NCBI RefSeq assembly: GCF_000014005.1
Contig: NC_008009.1
Coordinates: forward strand, 620,001-684,000
Length of the DNA stretch: 64,000 nucleotides
Reading direction: 5' to 3'
Source of the DNA: Candidatus Koribacter versatilis Ellin345
GTDB taxonomy: Bacteria; Acidobacteriota; Terriglobia; Terriglobales; Acidobacteriaceae
Each line of letters opens with the position of its first letter. Within the stretch, counting starts at the first letter, position 1. The notes beneath the pieces are model-generated. The model was not told where the DNA came from and ran no database searches. It saw only the letters and a program-made list of their open reading frames with translations. The translations under genes and the position numbers were made by a program. Shown here one piece after another: positions 45,151 through 53,562 of the stretch.

Positions 45151-45549
45151 CTACCGCCTAGTCATCGTGCCCTTCCGAAACGGCTCAGCAACCAACTGCC
45201 ACTCGTCCTCATAAACGACGTAGCCCGGCTTATCGGTCTTGATTTTCTGGATGTAGATGCCGTTTCGCTCCAGCACTCGAACCATTTCCCATTTCTGGTC
45301 GAGGTTAGGATCTTCTGATATCGCAGCAACAATGTTAGGAGAGTGTCTCTTCCGCAATTCAACGGCAATCTTGTCGACCGAAAGCTTGCTACTAGGAATG
45401 TCGACGCGATACTTCGGATCGAAATCGCTGAAGTGAGCAAGCTGGCTCGTGAATTTGCGACGCAGCCGAGGATCGGACACGAACTCCCGATAGCGGTCGC
45501 GCTTGCTCCGCTTTATGAACGCCGAGATCAATGTCAGTTCGTTGTGCAC
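45151..45549 (-). CDS. Hypothetical protein, 132 aa
   Basis: Starts with GTG at 45549 and has no clear ribosome binding site. It is a charged soluble protein with DKIAVELRKRHSPNIVAA and a terminal GYVVYEDEWQLVAEPF segment. It has no signal peptide or membrane helix. I do not recognise a family, though it looks like a genuine gene by composition. It lies alone between pckG and the DUF3857 pair. Confidence 0.65.
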   Translation of the reverse strand: MHNELTLISAFIKRSKRDRYREFVSDPRLRRKFTSQLAHFSDFDPKYRVDIPSSKLSVDKIAVELRKRHSPNIVAAISEDPNLDQKWEMVRVLERNGIYIQKIKTDKPGYVVYEDEWQLVAEPFRKGTMTRR

Positions 45550-45583
45550 TGCAGGAGTTTATCGCGATCGAAAATCTGGGTGC

Positions 45584-47578
45584 CTACGGCGTCTTCTTCA
45601 GCACCGCGGTATTCCTCTCATCCGCCGCAATCCCCCGCATAAACTTCTGCAACGCTCCCAGTTGATCCACCGGAATTACCAAGTCCTTCACCGTGTACGT
45701 CCGGCTGTACGACAACACATTGTCCTTCGCTTCCACTTTGCTCTTATACTCCGCGAAGGGCGCGGTCACCTGAGTCGGCTCCGGCAGTTCATCCACCTTG
45801 AATCCTGCCGGCAATTTGATCTCAATCATGTCGCTCTGCATCGACGCCGTCGGATACAGCGTCACCGGATATTTCCGCTTCTTGTCTTCCGCAATCGACG
45901 AACTCTTGCTCCCCAGTACGCGCGGCCTCACCAGCAACAGATCGCCGGCCGTCTTCGCGTAGTCCGGCGCCTCGAACTTGTACCGCAGGATCAGCGCCTC
46001 GTCATACTTATCGAGTCCCTGGATGCTCGCGTACGTCAATTGCGAACGATCAAGAAACTCTGAGAGAAATTCCTCAATCACCTTCACGCGCTTGTCGCGA
46101 TCGGAATTCACCAGCCGCGCCCGCATCACAGACGCCTCATATCCCCAACGAATCTCTTCCACCTCTCCGTTGAGCGCACCCTCCGGCGTGAGCTGCAAAT
46201 GCGCCACCCGCAGCAACCGATTCAGGCTCGGCGCTAGCAGCGGCATCTTCACCAACTCTCCGCTGTCGCCGGTCACGAGCAGGGCATAGCTATCCTGTTC
46301 GGTGGAGTGCAGCAGCCCGAACGGCGTCATGTCGTCAGTCGGATCGAAAATGAGCAGCGGTCCAAGTTTCGGATCATCCACTCTGGCAAAGAGCGAAGTC
46401 GCATCCGTATTCGATGGAATCTTGATCGCTACGATCATGTGATCGAACGTCCACGGCGTTGGCACCGCCGGATTCACCACCCCGCGCTCGCTGTCCACCA
46501 GCGCCAGGTACGACTCGATGCCGGCTTCTTGCAACATCGTCACCAGCAGCGTCGCTTTGTCTTTGCAGTCGCCGTAGCCGTTCGCGAATGTGTCGCCGGC
46601 CATGTGCGATTGCCAGCCGCCAACCTTGCCAATCGAAATCTCGACGTAGCGAACATTGTGTTGCACGTAACTGGCAATCGCATGGATCTTCGCCACCGCG
46701 TCTGTCTTACCTGCGATGAGTTCCGCGACCTTCGCCTGCATCTTTGGCGTTGTAACCCGGCGACTTGCATTCAGCGTGTTGGCCCACTTCGCCACGTCAC
46801 TCCAGGCCTTCATGGGCGTGGCCTGTGGAATCGACGATGAGAACAACGTTACCGCCATCATCCCCGCGAGCGATCCGGGATACGGCATGTCCGGTTCTTC
46901 GCTGATGCCCTCGATGTCGTGTACCTCCCACAGCCAGTTGTTGGCGCCAATGTTCTGGGGTTTCTGTTCCGCCCAATTGCTGAAGCGGTACTGGTATTCC
47001 CAACTCGACGGGAGATTGATCGTGAAGCGCGCCGTCTTGACCGGCACATTTTCCTGGAAATCCCAACGGTCGCTGTAAACATTCGGACGTCGCTTCTGCT
47101 GGTACTCCACCGCGACGTACGACCCCACTTCTACTGCCGGCACCTTGATCACCTTCACTCGGTGATCATCGTAAAGTGCATCTTCGTAAGGACTGCCTTC
47201 GATCGCGTCCTTCTCCTTCAGTTCGTATTCCTGCCCGTTTGGCGAGATGCTCCAGGCCTTCAAGGACTCGATCTTGCGGTCCTTGTCGAACTGCACAACA
47301 AAGACCCCTTCCTCTTTGCCCTTCGGACGCAGCACCTTCACCGCGCGCCGCACGTTAACGTACATATCTCCGTTGTCACGGACGGTCACCGCCTCGTCAT
47401 GGAGAAGCACCACGGCATTGGCTTCGTCCGAATACTTCGGCAGTGGCGCGTGCGCGAGCTGCCGGAACCAGTCCGGCACCGAATCGCCCGCACTCGCCGG
47501 CACCGCAATCAGCAGCAGAACGCCGAGGACGAGAACAATGCGACGACTAATTTCCCATCTTGAGTACAGCTTGCTCAT
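45584..47578 (-). CDS. DUF3857/transglutaminase-like secreted protein, second of pair
   Basis: 664 aa from ATG at 47578 (MSKLYSRWEISRRI), with a signal peptide to VPASAGDS. The N-terminal DUF3857 domain is followed by a transglutaminase-like core. HNVRYVEISIGKVGGWQ and GYGDCKDKATLLVTML hold the catalytic Cys, with His and Asp downstream (PWTFDHMIVAI, LLIFDPTDD). The start overlaps the preceding gene by 32 bp, so the two are co-translated. The family is frequent in Acidobacteriota and Bacteroidota; the substrate is unknown. Confidence 0.9.
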   Translation of the reverse strand: MSKLYSRWEISRRIVLVLGVLLLIAVPASAGDSVPDWFRQLAHAPLPKYSDEANAVVLLHDEAVTVRDNGDMYVNVRRAVKVLRPKGKEEGVFVVQFDKDRKIESLKAWSISPNGQEYELKEKDAIEGSPYEDALYDDHRVKVIKVPAVEVGSYVAVEYQQKRRPNVYSDRWDFQENVPVKTARFTINLPSSWEYQYRFSNWAEQKPQNIGANNWLWEVHDIEGISEEPDMPYPGSLAGMMAVTLFSSSIPQATPMKAWSDVAKWANTLNASRRVTTPKMQAKVAELIAGKTDAVAKIHAIASYVQHNVRYVEISIGKVGGWQSHMAGDTFANGYGDCKDKATLLVTMLQEAGIESYLALVDSERGVVNPAVPTPWTFDHMIVAIKIPSNTDATSLFARVDDPKLGPLLIFDPTDDMTPFGLLHSTEQDSYALLVTGDSGELVKMPLLAPSLNRLLRVAHLQLTPEGALNGEVEEIRWGYEASVMRARLVNSDRDKRVKVIEEFLSEFLDRSQLTYASIQGLDKYDEALILRYKFEAPDYAKTAGDLLLVRPRVLGSKSSSIAEDKKRKYPVTLYPTASMQSDMIEIKLPAGFKVDELPEPTQVTAPFAEYKSKVEAKDNVLSYSRTYTVKDLVIPVDQLGALQKFMRGIAADERNTAVLKKTP

Positions 47579-49514
47579 TTGCCCCCGCCTGGACCTGCTG
47601 GAAATATCCGCGAACCGCTCCGTAATACTTCTGATCAATGAATAGGCCCTTCAGCTTGAAGTCCCGCACCAGGTGCAACGTTCCGTTGTTGCTGTCGCAC
47701 TTCACGTTCAAGTCCGCGATGTTGTTCTGTTCGGCGACCGGCTTCGGCATGCTCTCCACCTGGAAATTCGCCGGCAGCTTGATCGTGACGTCGTCACTGC
47801 GGTCGTAGGCGTAATGCATGATGATTGGGTTCACCCGCTTCGTCGGAGTGAACGGGTTCCTGTAGGCAGCGGCGAACAAAGTGCAGGGAATCAGCACGCG
47901 TTTGCCGGCCTGGCTCGCGTAGCCTGCCACCGTCACCTTGAAGGTCGCGACGAGCGGAACATTGGACGCCTTCCAATCATTTACCTTCTCCAACTCAATA
48001 TCCGCCTTCAGCGCCATCCAGTCCTGGAGTAATTCCTCCATATCTTTCTTCTTGCCGGCATCGTCCTCGTTGCGCTCCCAGAGCCGATGATGGAACGCAT
48101 CCTGCCCCGTGAACGTCACTTCGACCTCGCCGGTCAGAGAACCGTCGTCGCCTAACGTCATCTTCGCGACGCGCTTAATGCTCGAGTCATCGCTGGGTGG
48201 AAGTGGAATCTGTGCCCAAACCGGCGGGTTCTTATCGAGCTTCAGTCCTGAAACTGCGGTGTCTTCCCATGGCACCACGCCGAACGGGCAAAACGGGCTC
48301 CCCGGATCGAGGTAAATATCTGCACCGTTCACCTTCACCAGCGGGATCTCATAAGCGAGCTGCGACGAAGATGGCCACTCTTTGTGGAAGATGGCCGTAT
48401 CGCGCTCCGTCACCGCCACCAGCGTCGCATCGAATCCTGCTCCACGCGCCAGCGCGACGAATGTACGGTTCAGCTCATTGCGATACCCGGCCTTGCCATT
48501 GATCACGTCTTCAATGCTCTTAATGTCCCGGATCTTCAGCGCCTTGATTTCCTTGTCGCTCTTCGCCGATTCGAATTCCAGGTTCTCGAATGACTGCACG
48601 TGCTCATAAATCTTCCGGAGCTTCACATCCGTCGAATCGCTCGACGAAATCACGCTGGCGAGGTCCTTCTGGATCGCGCCCTTTTTGTCCATGAAGCCTT
48701 CCGCCCAGCCGTGCCACTTCTTTCCATGGTCTTTCCAATACTGATCGGGCTCCGGAATATGGGTATCGCTATAGAAGAAGAGCACTCGCGCCTTCGTCTC
48801 TGACGACGGCGGCATGAATTCTTCCTTCTCCACGCCAGGTACATTCACCAGGTCCAGGGTGACCTTGTCCGTAAGTTGTTCGTGATTGAACTTCGCATCC
48901 GGCGGAAGGCGGTTGCTGCGCAGGGACCAATAGAGTCCGTCCATCGTCAGCGGCTTAAACACAAAATGCGCGCTCTGCTGGTAGAGCTCCTTGGATACCT
49001 CCCACTCGGAGCGAGGGAAATAATAATATTGGTGTGTCGCCGGGTCCGAGGCCTCCCATCGCACTACGTACTTGTATTCAAGGACGCTGCCGGGCGTCAC
49101 GTCGGGCATGGTGAATGCCTTGCGGTGAACCTTGAATCCCTGGCCTTCGGCAATCACCTTTTCATACGCCTTGCCATTGAACGGAATCACGGTTCCGTCC
49201 GGATGAATTGTCCGGCCCTTGATCGATTCGACCGTGTATGCACCCCGATCGAAATCCAGTACAACATCGCCGTAGTCTTTGCCTTCCTGCGTGAAGATCT
49301 TGATTTGGGCATACTCAGCCTGCGAGCCCATCCTGTCGTCGCGCTCAATGGCTCGATACAGAATCATCGCCTTCGCCCCGGGCTGCGCCGGATTGTCTTT
49401 CATCGCAAGTTGTTCAGGAGTGACAGGCGGAAAATCAATCGCACGGGCCAGACCTAAACCGAGGAAAACCACAGCACACAAGGTAGTGTTGCGGGCAAAC
49501 CAGAACTTCTTCAT
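47547..49514 (-). CDS. DUF3857/transglutaminase-like secreted protein, first of pair
   Basis: 655 aa with a signal peptide (TTLCAVVFLGLGLARA) and GGGAG before the ATG. It has the DUF3857 N-domain (YAQIKIFTQEGKDYGDVVLD; VLEYKYVVRWEAS) and a transglutaminase-like domain. In the usual Cys position I see GKAGYRNELNRTFVALARGA, without the Cys of the sister protein (GDCKDKA). This copy may therefore be catalytically inactive. It overlaps the second gene by 32 bp. Confidence 0.88.
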   Translation of the reverse strand: MKKFWFARNTTLCAVVFLGLGLARAIDFPPVTPEQLAMKDNPAQPGAKAMILYRAIERDDRMGSQAEYAQIKIFTQEGKDYGDVVLDFDRGAYTVESIKGRTIHPDGTVIPFNGKAYEKVIAEGQGFKVHRKAFTMPDVTPGSVLEYKYVVRWEASDPATHQYYYFPRSEWEVSKELYQQSAHFVFKPLTMDGLYWSLRSNRLPPDAKFNHEQLTDKVTLDLVNVPGVEKEEFMPPSSETKARVLFFYSDTHIPEPDQYWKDHGKKWHGWAEGFMDKKGAIQKDLASVISSSDSTDVKLRKIYEHVQSFENLEFESAKSDKEIKALKIRDIKSIEDVINGKAGYRNELNRTFVALARGAGFDATLVAVTERDTAIFHKEWPSSSQLAYEIPLVKVNGADIYLDPGSPFCPFGVVPWEDTAVSGLKLDKNPPVWAQIPLPPSDDSSIKRVAKMTLGDDGSLTGEVEVTFTGQDAFHHRLWERNEDDAGKKKDMEELLQDWMALKADIELEKVNDWKASNVPLVATFKVTVAGYASQAGKRVLIPCTLFAAAYRNPFTPTKRVNPIIMHYAYDRSDDVTIKLPANFQVESMPKPVAEQNNIADLNVKCDSNNGTLHLVRDFKLKGLFIDQKYYGAVRGYFQQVQAGANEQAVLKMGN

Positions 49515-49615
49515 CGGAACTCCCTAGACCCAAAAAAGTACTTCTGCTTCTAGCCTCGAAAAGGAGGAGAGTAGCTGAATTATGAACTGTCCACCACTTT
49601 TTGGGGAATAGGAAA

Positions 49616-49717
49616 TTACACGTAGAAGCGCACAGTCGTAACGGTGTTCCCGTTTTTCTTTTCGGTGATTTTGCAGGTTGCGGTGAAGCAAGTTCGTGAA
49701 GGACCAAAACTACCGCA
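49616..49717 (-). pseudogene. Remnant of a coding sequence
   Basis: On the minus strand a protein-like stretch of 33 codons ends at a TAA (49616): CFTATCKITEKKNGNTV followed by TTVRFYV. It is open only back to an in-frame TGA at 49720-49718. The same frame above that TGA is also protein-like (GVRRDDTRHFRVGDGEFSF). The other strand and frames do not look better. I read it as the tail of a decayed gene interrupted by a nonsense mutation or frameshift. The rest of the 49515-49852 gap holds only the terminator at 49807-49831. Confidence 0.35.
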
Positions 49718-49806
49718 TCACCGCCGCGAGAAACTGAACTCGCCGTCACCCACACGGAAGTGCCGGGTGTCGTCGCGACGAACGCCCAGAATAATGCCCC
49801 AACTAC

Positions 49807-49831
49807 AAAAGGCACCCGGGTCTCGGGCGCC
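49807..49831 (-). terminator. Terminator after paralog copy 1
   Basis: 8-bp stem GGCACCCG/CGGGCGCC with one G-U pair and a 5-base loop. TTTT follows on the minus strand. It is 22 bp past the stop of the secreted paralog at 49853. Confidence 0.75.
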
Positions 49832-49852
49832 TTCGGTTACGAACTACAGGTC

Positions 49853-50359
49853 TTATAGTCTACCCGAGAGAGTAGTCGTCGTGGTCACACCCGTTGCCGG
49901 AACGGGAATGCTCACCAGACTTTGCTGCGCGGAGCGCTGGGTTGTACCCGCAGTCGCCGCGGTATTCGCGGAGAAATTAGCTGACCCGGTGATCATGTCA
50001 GAGCCGGCGCTCGCGAGCTGCCATGTGTAGTAAATCTTCACCGTGCACTTTGCATAACCGCCGCTGATTGGCGTGGCCCTGCCATAAGCCGTTTCATAGA
50101 ATTGACGGCCACTGGTGTCGCCGCTTACATAAGTCGATACTGAGCAAGTCACCGGATTCACGGTCGGAGTCGAATTCAGGATCGTGAAGTTGTAAACGAG
50201 AACGCCACTGTACGGAGTCGTAGCGATATTCGTAACTACATCCCTCCCCGAAATCATCGGTTGGTCATGTCGCGGGCGCTCAGATCTGTTCTGCGCGAAA
50301 ACCGAGAGCGAAAGTGTCAGCAAGGCAAGTAACGTGCCCACATACAATGTCTTTTTCAT
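49853..50359 (-). CDS. Small secreted protein, tandem paralog copy 1
   Basis: 168 aa from ATG at 50359 with GGAGA upstream. A signal peptide (LLALLTLSLSVFAQ) is followed by a beta-rich domain. The conserved pattern of the family is seen: SGVLVYNFTI, a first Cys in VTCSV, GGYAKCTVKIYYTWQLAS with the second Cys, and the terminus TTTTTLSGRL. The two cysteines probably form a disulfide. It has no recognised family. It is the last of three tandem copies and is preceded by a structured leader (50360-50440). Confidence 0.8.
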   Translation of the reverse strand: MKKTLYVGTLLALLTLSLSVFAQNRSERPRHDQPMISGRDVVTNIATTPYSGVLVYNFTILNSTPTVNPVTCSVSTYVSGDTSGRQFYETAYGRATPISGGYAKCTVKIYYTWQLASAGSDMITGSANFSANTAATAGTTQRSAQQSLVSIPVPATGVTTTTTLSGRL

Positions 50360-50440
50360 GCAATCTCCATTGCTTGGAATTCCCCAACGAGGTGGGGACG
50401 GAAAGATGTTTTCGTGAGGGAGCCGCAATTGGCCCCATTC
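50360..50440 (-). promoter_or_regulatory. Structured leader of paralog copy 1
   Basis: Two hairpins precede the ribosome binding site. Distal: GGGGCC-AATTGC-GGCTCC on the minus strand (50436-50419), with one G-U pair. Proximal: CCCCA/TGGGG (50382-50397). The sequence between them (AAAACATCTTTCCG) is nearly identical to that of copy 2. The distal hairpin begins 12 bp below the stop of copy 2. Confidence 0.6.
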
Positions 50441-50447
50441 GAGCCGG

Positions 50448-50957
50448 TTACAGTCTTCCCGAAATTGCCGTTGTCGTGGTCACGCCTGTAGCTGGTACGG
50501 TGAAGCTGACGAGATTTCCCTGCGTTTGACGCTCGGTCGTTCCTGCGGTAGCTGAGGTATAGCCCCAGAGGTAGTAGTTCCCGGTGATCATGTCAGTACC
50601 CGCACTCGCGAGCTGCCATGTGTAGTAGATTTTCACCGTGCACTTTGCATAACCACCGCTGATCGGGGTGGCTTTCCCATTCGCGTTTTCGTAATACTGC
50701 CGGCCACTGGAATCGCTGCTCACGTATACCTGTACTTCACAATTCACAGGATCCACGATCGGGGTGGATGTCAGAATTGTGAAGTTGTAAACCAGCACGC
50801 CGCTGTAAGGAGAGGTGACAATATTCGTAACCACCTCTTTCGGCGAGATTCCCGAGGCGCCGTCATTTCGCGACTGATCAGTTTTGTCCTGCGCGAAAAC
50901 GGAAAGGGAAAGCGTCAGCAAAGCAAGTAACGTGCACACATGCAGTGTTCTTTTCAT
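50448..50957 (-). CDS. Small secreted protein, tandem paralog copy 2
   Basis: 169 aa from ATG at 50957 (MKRTLHVCTLLALLTL). It is the closest relative of copy 1: the same signal peptide, SGVLVYNFTI, Cys in DPVNCEV and YAKCTVKIYYTWQLAS, and C-terminus TTTTAISGRL. The gene ends 88 bp before copy 1. Function unknown; secretion to the periplasm or outside is expected. Confidence 0.8.
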   Translation of the reverse strand: MKRTLHVCTLLALLTLSLSVFAQDKTDQSRNDGASGISPKEVVTNIVTSPYSGVLVYNFTILTSTPIVDPVNCEVQVYVSSDSSGRQYYENANGKATPISGGYAKCTVKIYYTWQLASAGTDMITGNYYLWGYTSATAGTTERQTQGNLVSFTVPATGVTTTTAISGRL

Positions 50958-51040
50958 GCAGTAATCTCCATTGATTGAATTCCCCATGAGGGTGTGGGGC
51001 GGAAAGATGTTTTGGTCAAGGAACCGCAGTTGGTTCCAGT
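50958..51040 (-). promoter_or_regulatory. Structured leader of paralog copy 2
   Basis: Distal hairpin GGAACC-AACTGC-GGTTCC (51037-51020, minus strand, perfect 6 bp). Proximal hairpin CCCCA/TGGGG (50982-50999). The stems differ from copy 1 by base pairs that keep pairing. Confidence 0.6.
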
Positions 51041-51175
51041 CGAGCCCGTTGGACACCCAGGGAAGGAAAAACTGACCTTTGGTGGCGCCTATAATCCCAC
51101 AGTTTAGGTTGTGCTTAACTCGGCTTTAGGACACTGGCCAACCGGACGTTACCCACCCCAAGCGCGTCTTCCATG

Positions 51176-51205
51176 CAAAAGAAAACGCCCGGCGCACGCC
51201 GGGCG
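51176..51205 (-). terminator. Terminator after paralog copy 3
   Basis: 8-bp stem CGCCCGGC/GCCGGGCG with a 4-base loop. TTTTCTTTT follows on the minus strand. It is 19 bp past the stop at 51225. Confidence 0.88.
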
Positions 51206-51224
51206 TCTCACGCAACCTGAGGTT

Positions 51225-51722
51225 TTACAGTCTGCTCGAAATGGCGGTGGTCGTCGTTGTCCCGTTTGCCGGCACCGGAAAGCTGACGACATTCGAACTT
51301 GCGGTGCGTTCCGTCGTCCCCACCGTATTGGTCGTGAAACCTAAGACGCTATATTGACCCGTGACCATGTCGCTACCGCCACTGCCCAGCGCCCAAGAAT
51401 AGTAGATTTTCACGGTGCATTTCGCATAGCCGCCGCTGGGAGCGCTGGCGGTACCGATCGCCGTTTCCTCAAACTGCCGCCCGCTTGCCGCATCCGTTGT
51501 GACCACGCTTACCGTGCAAGACGGCGGGTCCGTAATCGGCGACGTGAGCAGGATCGTGAAGTTATAGACGAACACGCCGGTGTAGGTGACCGCCGCGACG
51601 TTAGCGACTTCCGTCTTCGGGGAAATCGCTGATTCATATCGGGGCGTTTGCGCTTTGTTCTGCGCGAAAGTGGTGAGTGACAGCGTAAACAGGGCAGCCA
51701 GGGTGCAAATTGCTTTTTTCAT
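51225..51722 (-). CDS. Small secreted protein, tandem paralog copy 3
   Basis: 165 aa from ATG at 51722 (MKKAICTLAALFTLSLTTFA). It is more diverged than copies 1 and 2 but keeps TGVFVYNFTI, Cys in DPPSCTV and GGYAKCTVKIYYSWALGS, and the TTTTAISSRL terminus. It has its own strong terminator, so it is transcribed separately from the other two. Confidence 0.8.
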   Translation of the reverse strand: MKKAICTLAALFTLSLTTFAQNKAQTPRYESAISPKTEVANVAAVTYTGVFVYNFTILLTSPITDPPSCTVSVVTTDAASGRQFEETAIGTASAPSGGYAKCTVKIYYSWALGSGGSDMVTGQYSVLGFTTNTVGTTERTASSNVVSFPVPANGTTTTTAISSRL

Positions 51723-51805
51723 GCGATCTCCATAATGGGTGCCCCGAGAATTTGCGGGGCGGAAATGGTTAGGCGCGAGGGGAACGTCGGGGCGGTTCCC
51801 CAGGT
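51723..51805 (-). promoter_or_regulatory. Structured leader of paralog copy 3
   Basis: Distal hairpin GGGGAAC/GTTCCCC (51779-51801, 7 bp, loop 9). Proximal hairpin GCCCCG/CGGGGC (51741-51760). The primary sequence differs from copies 1 and 2 but the two-hairpin layout and the CATTTCCGCCCC spacer end are kept. The remaining sequence up to the anti-sigma gene (51806-51998) shows nothing I can name. Confidence 0.55.
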
Positions 51806-51998
51806 GGAACTGGGCACTTGTACTCTCGTGGCGCCGCAACGTGCACACCGGCCTCCGCTCTCTGCGGACTCAAACTGCGGAAATTGGCCGAGAAGGGCAC
51901 CCGTCCACGTATTCGCGTGCGCTTGGATTTTGGAAGAAAGTCTCTTCAGGACAGGCACCGATTGGAGATGAACTCCCGATTCCTCTTGTATATGGAAG

Positions 51999-52766
51999 CT
52001 AGTCGCCCGCGCCGCCCGACATGATGATGGGCATCGTCGGGGTCTTCGATCCTTCGGCGTTCTCCAGCGTGATTGCAAACGCCTTAGGCTGCATGCCGGA
52101 AGGCATCGAGGTCTCCACCATCGTCGCGTTCCCGCTGGCATCCGGCCAGAACGTTCCCGCCGGGATCGGCGCGCCTTCCATCGGAACCAGCCACAACTGA
52201 TAGGCCTTCTTCGGCGGCGCCGGCGGCAAATTGCTCGCCATGAAGATCATCTTGCCCATCTTCATGCTGTAGATCGTCTTTGCCTGCGGCTTCGGCTTCT
52301 CGTTCGCCGGCATGAGCGTCACGCGCATCGCGTCCGGCGACTTCAAAAGCTCGAGCATCTCCCGCGCCTGCCGAAGCTGGATCTCCTGCTCCTGGGCGTT
52401 GGCACGGATTGCTGCCGCTTCGTTCTTGATCCGCAGGTTCGTGAAGAACATCAGAGCCGCGGCCAGCGCGAACGCCAAGGTGGTGAACCACGGGATCCAC
52501 ATCCAGCCCTTGCCCACCGTCTGCGGACGCGCAATGCGCTTCGGTTCATTCGTCATCGCGGCAAGCAAACGTTCGCGCGAACGTCCGGGTGGACGCGGCC
52601 CCGAGGCGCTCATCGCCAGTAATCCCAGGTCTTCCTGTACCGATTGCAACTCGCGACGGCACGAGGCACACGCCTGCAAATGCGCCTCAAACGCCTGCTT
52701 CTGCGTCGCATCCAGCGAGCCAAGCGCGTAGAGCACTACCTCTTCGAACTGTTCGTGCGTGCTCAC
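51999..52766 (-). CDS. RskA-like transmembrane anti-sigma factor
   Basis: 255 aa. The N-terminal zinc-finger region has HLQACASC (HxxxCxxC) at about residues 29-36. One membrane helix follows (WIPWFTTLAFALAAALMFF, about 94-112), with a periplasmic RskA C-terminal domain (AYQLWLVPMEGAPIPAGTFW; AFAITLENAEGS). It holds the ECF sigma factor encoded directly upstream (4-bp overlap) until regulated proteolysis. Confidence 0.92.
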   Translation of the reverse strand: MSTHEQFEEVVLYALGSLDATQKQAFEAHLQACASCRRELQSVQEDLGLLAMSASGPRPPGRSRERLLAAMTNEPKRIARPQTVGKGWMWIPWFTTLAFALAAALMFFTNLRIKNEAAAIRANAQEQEIQLRQAREMLELLKSPDAMRVTLMPANEKPKPQAKTIYSMKMGKMIFMASNLPPAPPKKAYQLWLVPMEGAPIPAGTFWPDASGNATMVETSMPSGMQPKAFAITLENAEGSKTPTMPIIMSGGAGD

Positions 52767-53290
52767 GAGCTTTCTCCTGCGCCGCCCAGTTTCTTGCGTA
52801 ACTGGATCAACGCGCTGCGTATGCGAGTCTTGATCGTCCCCAGCGGTTCTCCGGTCTTGGCCGCGATCTCCGAATGGGTAAGTCCTTCGAAATACGCCAT
52901 CTCCATGCAGCGGCGCTGCTCGGGGAACATCTCCGCGAGCGCAGCCCGCACCTTCTCCACGATGGCATTTTGTTCGGCTTCTTTGCGCAGGTCGTAGGTC
53001 GAAGCGATCACCACGTCTTCGAAGTCGGTCTGCGGCTTCCGTTTTCTCAATACATCAATCGCGCGATGCCGCGCTATGACGCCCAACCACGCAGCCAGGT
53101 TCCCTCGGCTTGCGTCGAACGCCGCGGGGTTGCGCCAGAGCTGCATGAAGATCTCCTGGAGGACGTCTTCGGCCGCGGCCGCGTCGCCGAGGATGCGAAG
53201 CGCCGCCGCATACACAATCGGTGAATAGCGGTCGTAGATCACCGCCATCGACGACTGGTCGCCACCGCGCACGCGCGCGATCAATACCAC
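52763..53290 (-). CDS. ECF RNA polymerase sigma factor, SigK-like
   Basis: 175 aa from a GTG at 53290 (GGAG 9 bases upstream). Region 2: ARVRGGDQSSMAVIYDRYSP and DVLQEIFMQLWR. Region 4: MAYFEGLTHSEIAAKTGEPL followed by GTIKTRIRSAL. It overlaps the RskA-like gene by 4 bp. Target genes are unknown; the secreted paralogs downstream of the anti-sigma gene are candidates only by position. Confidence 0.93.
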   Translation of the reverse strand: MVLIARVRGGDQSSMAVIYDRYSPIVYAAALRILGDAAAAEDVLQEIFMQLWRNPAAFDASRGNLAAWLGVIARHRAIDVLRKRKPQTDFEDVVIASTYDLRKEAEQNAIVEKVRAALAEMFPEQRRCMEMAYFEGLTHSEIAAKTGEPLGTIKTRIRSALIQLRKKLGGAGESS

Positions 53291-53562
53291 GTCGCTCGTC
53301 TCCGGATGTGACGGTTGCGTGCTCAGTAGCCTACCCTTGTCGTCTCCCCTTTATTGGATACGCAGCCTAAGTATCTTTGGATTGCAGGGAGTGGAGTCGA
53401 AAGGAAAGATATCAGCTACAGCGCAAAGGTGACAAACCCGCAGGGCCTTTGATTGCCTCGCGGGAGCCGGAACGGTGCTCATCCCCGCACTGCTCTCTCT
53501 TGTCATTCAGAGGAGCGAAGCGACGAAGAATCTGCTGTTCGCCTGTCGCCGCGAAAACCCTG
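53291..53562. other. Intergenic stretch upstream of the SigK-like gene
   Basis: It holds the promoter region of the sigma operon (no clear -35/-10 recognised) and the dispersed repeat at 53492-53539. No coding sequence was seen. Confidence 0.4.
53492..53539. repeat. Dispersed repeat copy A
   Basis: Starts GCTCTCTCTTGTCATTCAGA and ends ATCTGCTGTT. The same ends occur at 60688-60740. Elements with a TGTCATYC(T)GAGG(A/C) core are scattered in acidobacterial genomes and give spurious short ORFs (HSEERSDEES). Confidence 0.65.

Noticed and set aside
49718-49720. In-frame TGA as a selenocysteine codon
   Set aside because: No selenoprotein family match, no SECIS-like hairpin recognised after it, and upstream frame also crosses a terminator; a decayed gene is simpler.
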